From contig NZ_JACEFJ010000003.1 in the NCBI RefSeq assembly GCF_015354735.1, positions 124,001 to 188,000 on the forward strand: a stretch of DNA of 64,000 nt. The letters run 5' to 3'. Positions 62,301 through 64,000 of this stretch are shown here, one piece after another (positions within the stretch are counted from its first letter, which is position 1; each line of letters begins with the position of its first letter). Under the pieces are notes generated by a model, which saw only the letters and a program-made list of their open reading frames with translations, searched no databases and was not told the origin of the DNA. Origin of the DNA: Pararhodonellum marinum. Lineage in GTDB: Bacteria > Bacteroidota > Bacteroidia > Cytophagales > Cyclobacteriaceae. A program made the position numbers and the translations under genes.

Positions 62301-62530
62301 CCAATAAAACTAAAACTAATCTCTGATGAACCTTCAGGCACCAATAAGCTGAAATTCCCATCTATATCCGATACAGTACCGGTATTGGTACCCCTAACGA
62401 ATACATTGACTCCCGGGAGGCCTTCCCCATCTTCTGAGGAAATCACCTTTCCACTTAGAGGCCTGCTTTGGGCAAACAGTCCACAATGGACGGTTATTGC
62501 CATTAGAAACAGCAGTAAAACTTTCTTCAT
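59360..62530 (-). CDS. susC: SusC/RagA-family TonB-linked outer-membrane transporter
   Basis: A 1,056-residue TonB-dependent barrel that imports oligomeric nutrients together with SusD. Seen: a signal peptide (LLFLMAITVHCGLFAQ); a carboxypeptidase-like CNA/DUF domain (LSGKVISSEDGEGLPGVNVFVRGTN); the SusC signature GYGAQSKRTVTGAISSVDGE; the TonB plug (QALQGRVAGVNI and VRGVNSLSLSSYPLIVIDGVP); a long barrel and a C-terminal strand ending in an aromatic-containing FTLGINIGI. Starts with an ATG at 62530 and is followed by SusD 11 bp downstream. The transporter and SusD form one operon ended by the terminator at 57841-57870. Confidence 0.95.
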   Translation of the reverse strand: MKKVLLLFLMAITVHCGLFAQSRPLSGKVISSEDGEGLPGVNVFVRGTNTGTVSDIDGNFSLLVPEGSSEISFSFIGFISKTVRLDNSNTLEVTMDVDTKTLGEVIVVGYGAQSKRTVTGAISSVDGETIRNVPIQSFDQALQGRVAGVNITTPNGVLNNPPVIRVRGVNSLSLSSYPLIVIDGVPTFSDNDRDATGAGLSFNSAANNPLGNINPNDILSVEILKDAAAAAIYGSRASNGVILITTKRGDQGVSKVTFDSWVGRTDPVRLFDLLNAEEYMMIKNEARANAGQEAAFFPFTDADNRVVDTNWYDEVMRSGISHAHNLGISGGNAQTNYYFSTGYTYQEGMIKRNDFERITGRLNIDHKVFDRFTIGATMNYTNAVNRAPNTGSLPGQTFNTSGLGRLPLISAPNVPVFLNDGSYNITPNNQLGPGNNLVQSGFTNPAPILDLNRMSSVNNHLMASIYGDIQIINGLNFRTTYGIDRLSIEDQTFYSSLHGDGFGNGGLADNLYRSMNRWNLQNTLNYNTGIGDLVDVNLLLGNEQQYTQDERWGARRTVVADDFFDSFQGNFTTIIPIGSIQTENYLASFFTRANFTIASKYLLSLNARRDGFSAFAAGNKFGNFWGASAGYIISEESFWKNSNIGRQINYFRFRASHGLVGNNGVNNFASLGLYGTGLYGPLPTILYTQPSNPNLTWETSKKTDLGINFSLLKNRIEGEFTWYNNLVDGLILPVPQAPSKGVPDNAGTMLGSGSIDTNIGSMLNRGIEMAVNFKAIEKQNFSWDINLNFSTLRNEVLSLEAEGSQILTPTSLETVNITKVGQSVGSLFVVETRGVNPENGRRIFVKRGPNGEETLVQYEHLGTGWTTLDGQPTPQPTQNADGIIMGPVLPTWFGGIDNTFRYGNFDLGIFVQFSGGNYIYNGTQAGLRDMRFWNNHKDVLDRWTPQNTNGTIPRAVYTDNVSNGSAFPISENVEKGDFVRVRNLSLGYSIPSQVAQRLKISNARIYGQVQNAFLFTNYSGSDPEISTNGNNPTASGVDRNSFGQAVTFTLGINIGI

Positions 62531-63123
62531 AAACTTTTTTTTAAATTGTTTGTGTCAATGACCTTCATTGAAAAGTCTAAAAATAGACGGTGACTTATCT
62601 TTTAAAAACACCCAAAAAGGGGTATAAAAAATGTTAAAAAATCACTTAATTGAGGTTAAAAGAAAGCTAAATTTGAAAATCCGCTTCTTTGCCAGTAACC
62701 CAATATTCTTCTTCAAACGGGTCGGAAGTCCGAAGTCCCCCGCTTGTCGTCGGTCAAATATGTACCGGACATTTCAGTTTGCTGGCAGGAATTAATTGAA
62801 TTACCATTTTACTGGCATCATGGCATACCTACATGAAGCTTAATATAGCATTTGCATATCCCATGTATTAGGTCCGAATTAATTAAAATGCGTTTGATTA
62901 TGTCGGTTTGGTTATATGTCAATCTCAATTAAGATGAGTAAGAAATACATTTAAATTAAGGACAAATCCAATCGATGAATTGTAAATAATGGATGAATTT
63001 AAATGATTTCAGAATTTGTGAAAAGATGGGCTTTGAATAGTATAATTGAATATTACATCCATGTTAAAGGACAAAAAATCAAATGTCAATGATTCAAAAC
63101 GATGAATAGATAATTTGATCCGC
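62531..63123. other. 593-bp region between susC and the secreted MacB-like gene
   Basis: Divergent for nothing: both neighbours are on the minus strand, so it holds the susC promoter region and the 3' region of the upstream gene. TATTTTTA reads on the minus strand close to susC (about 62580) as a weak -7 box. A G/C-richer island (about 62715-62755, GTCGGAAGTCCGAAG) has an imperfect inverted repeat. No gene or RNA recognised. Confidence 0.4.
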
Positions 63124-63717
63124 TTACATCTGCCTCACCTTGTTAATCTTTTGATGAGTAATAGGGCCTGCAATGAAATCAAATTCCACTGGAAGACTGT
63201 TTTTTTTGGTTTTAAACACGCCTTTGATCAAAACCAAATATTTTCCATCGAGAATTAACCTTTTATCAATCGGATATTCATCACCATAGTATTTGCGGGC
63301 TATTCTGTCTGAAATAAAAATATTGAAATCGCTGGTAAACACCACATTGGGATCTCCCTTCAATAAAGTTAATCCCATGTTTTTAAACTGCTCTTTATCT
63401 AAAAATATCAATCCTCCCTCTATGGTTCTTAAATCAGATATTGATCCGGTTTCCAAATTAAAAAAGACAAATTCATACTTGACCGAAGATGCATTGGTTT
63501 CTGTGGAATGCGGTTTATGCTCTTTGTTTTCATAAGAATCAATCTTATCATAATTTTCCTTCACGCCAAATTTTTTTAAATCCACAAATTCAACAGATTG
63601 TTCTGAAGTAATCATTGTCAAATTAGAATTTTGTGCAAGAAGAACATCTGAAAAAGAGCCAATACAAACAAACATCAAAACAGCTTTCACCCAAATTATT
63701 TTATCTATAGCTTTCAT
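63124..63717 (-). CDS. Secreted protein resembling a free-standing MacB periplasmic core domain
   Basis: A 197-residue exported protein (signal VKAVLMFVCIGSFSDVLLAQ). Seen: the second half reads like the MacB-type periplasmic core: MGLTLLKGDPNVVFTSD, then FISDRIARKYYGDEYPIDKRL and LILDGKYLVLIKGVF, and the comparable part of the permease at 51062 has EGKKEGILDEPNTIAI and SKRIFGEESPIGKTIKVN. No transmembrane helices follow, so it is not a permease. The frame extends to 63768, but the Met at 63717 gives the signal peptide. Could be a free periplasmic domain from a degraded permease or an evolved partner. No close match known to me. Confidence 0.6.
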   Translation of the reverse strand: MKAIDKIIWVKAVLMFVCIGSFSDVLLAQNSNLTMITSEQSVEFVDLKKFGVKENYDKIDSYENKEHKPHSTETNASSVKYEFVFFNLETGSISDLRTIEGGLIFLDKEQFKNMGLTLLKGDPNVVFTSDFNIFISDRIARKYYGDEYPIDKRLILDGKYLVLIKGVFKTKKNSLPVEFDFIAGPITHQKINKVRQM

Positions 63718-63768
63718 GTATCCTATTATTTTAGTTACAAAAAATTCATACACCAAAATAATAAACAC

Positions 63769-64000
63769 GATTCATGCCATCCTTGAAGACCTTTTTCTGA
63801 AGTTGAGAGGCACAAATTGAAAACCCTTATGTCCAAAAGTGAACTTGGATTATCCGTTAACGGACAAATTGTATTTTAAATATTTGTTGATTTTTAAAAA
63901 TGCTTCAAAAAATGGGGGAAATGAAGCAATAATTAAGTATTTAATTCAATTGCAGCAATTATAAATGTGAATGACATTTACCTGGATGGCAAAATTTATA
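63769..64000. other. Right-end intergenic sequence
   Basis: A/T-rich upstream region of the secreted MacB-like gene, with no recognisable gene or repeat. Confidence 0.4.

Noticed and set aside
1-64000. tRNA, rRNA, transposase, integrase or attachment site
   Set aside because: No cloverleaf, rRNA sequence, DDE/tyrosine recombinase signature or clear target-site duplication was seen anywhere; the RHS flanks are long direct repeats without a recombinase gene.

Overview
The window reads as chromosomal DNA of a Bacteroidota bacterium, most likely order Cytophagales and close to the Cyclobacteriaceae. This is inferred from gene content, not from a marker gene. The supporting signs are a SusC/SusD pair, a hybrid two-component regulator with a propeller sensor, many lipoproteins with short SPII signals, weak Shine-Dalgarno sequences, A/T-rich leaders with TAnnTTTG-like -7 boxes, YceI and DUF5777 proteins, and an RHS cassette of the Bacteroidota type. 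No tRNA, rRNA, CRISPR array, transposase or phage gene was found.

Layout. 1-2.1 kb: the 5' part of a transhydrogenase alpha subunit, then a lipoprotein with two FAS1 domains and an amicyanin-like copper domain. 2.2-10 kb (minus strand): an exported peptide/cell-wall set, namely an NlpC/P60 lipoprotein, an M28 metallopeptidase and a three-gene amidohydrolase operon in which only the middle protein keeps the HxH metal site. 10.2-15.8 kb: a methyltransferase, a DUF3253 protein, MsrA, a TetR/DUF1275/lipocalin-like operon, and a large Bacteroidota-specific protein with a nucleosidase-like C-terminus. 16.5-18.9 kb: a YceI / outer-membrane barrel / YceI-like operon behind a Crp/Fnr-type palindrome. 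19-29.8 kb: housekeeping genes (gamma-glutamyltransferase, DoxX, DEAD-box helicase, TruC, MnmA, DinB, a THUMP methyltransferase, an acyltransferase and a BASS transporter), interrupted by seven tandem copies of a ~107-bp repeat.

29.9-33.7 kb is the most clearly accessory part. It holds a 5'-truncated, frameshifted RHS gene with an A/T-rich C-terminal tip and an adjoining lipoprotein, flanked by 225-242 bp direct repeats. 33.7-43 kb: SMC, two small uncharacterised proteins, a decayed second copy of a gene's 3' end, a Rieske / YceI / DUF5777 operon, a GNAT acetyltransferase, a nucleotidyltransferase preceded by an overlapping 55-residue gene, and a retropepsin-like protease. 43.4-57.7 kb: a 1,420-residue hybrid regulator, a DUF285-repeat lipoprotein, a SnoaL-like protein and an AraC regulator whose upstream regions share a 51-bp element, a MacB/FtsX-type permease, a Kelch lipoprotein, a membrane LytTR regulator and an S15-family hydrolase. 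57.9-64 kb: a SusD-SusC operon with a strong terminator, and a secreted protein resembling a free-standing MacB periplasmic domain.

Taken together the genes suggest a surface-feeding aerobe that takes up peptides and polymers through exported hydrolases and a SusCD complex. The regions with the most unexplained structure are the RHS cassette, the 107-bp tandem array, the duplicated 3' gene end, the shared AraC-region element, the three-amidohydrolase operon and the free-standing MacB-like domain. All family assignments were made by reading the sequence; no database search was run.
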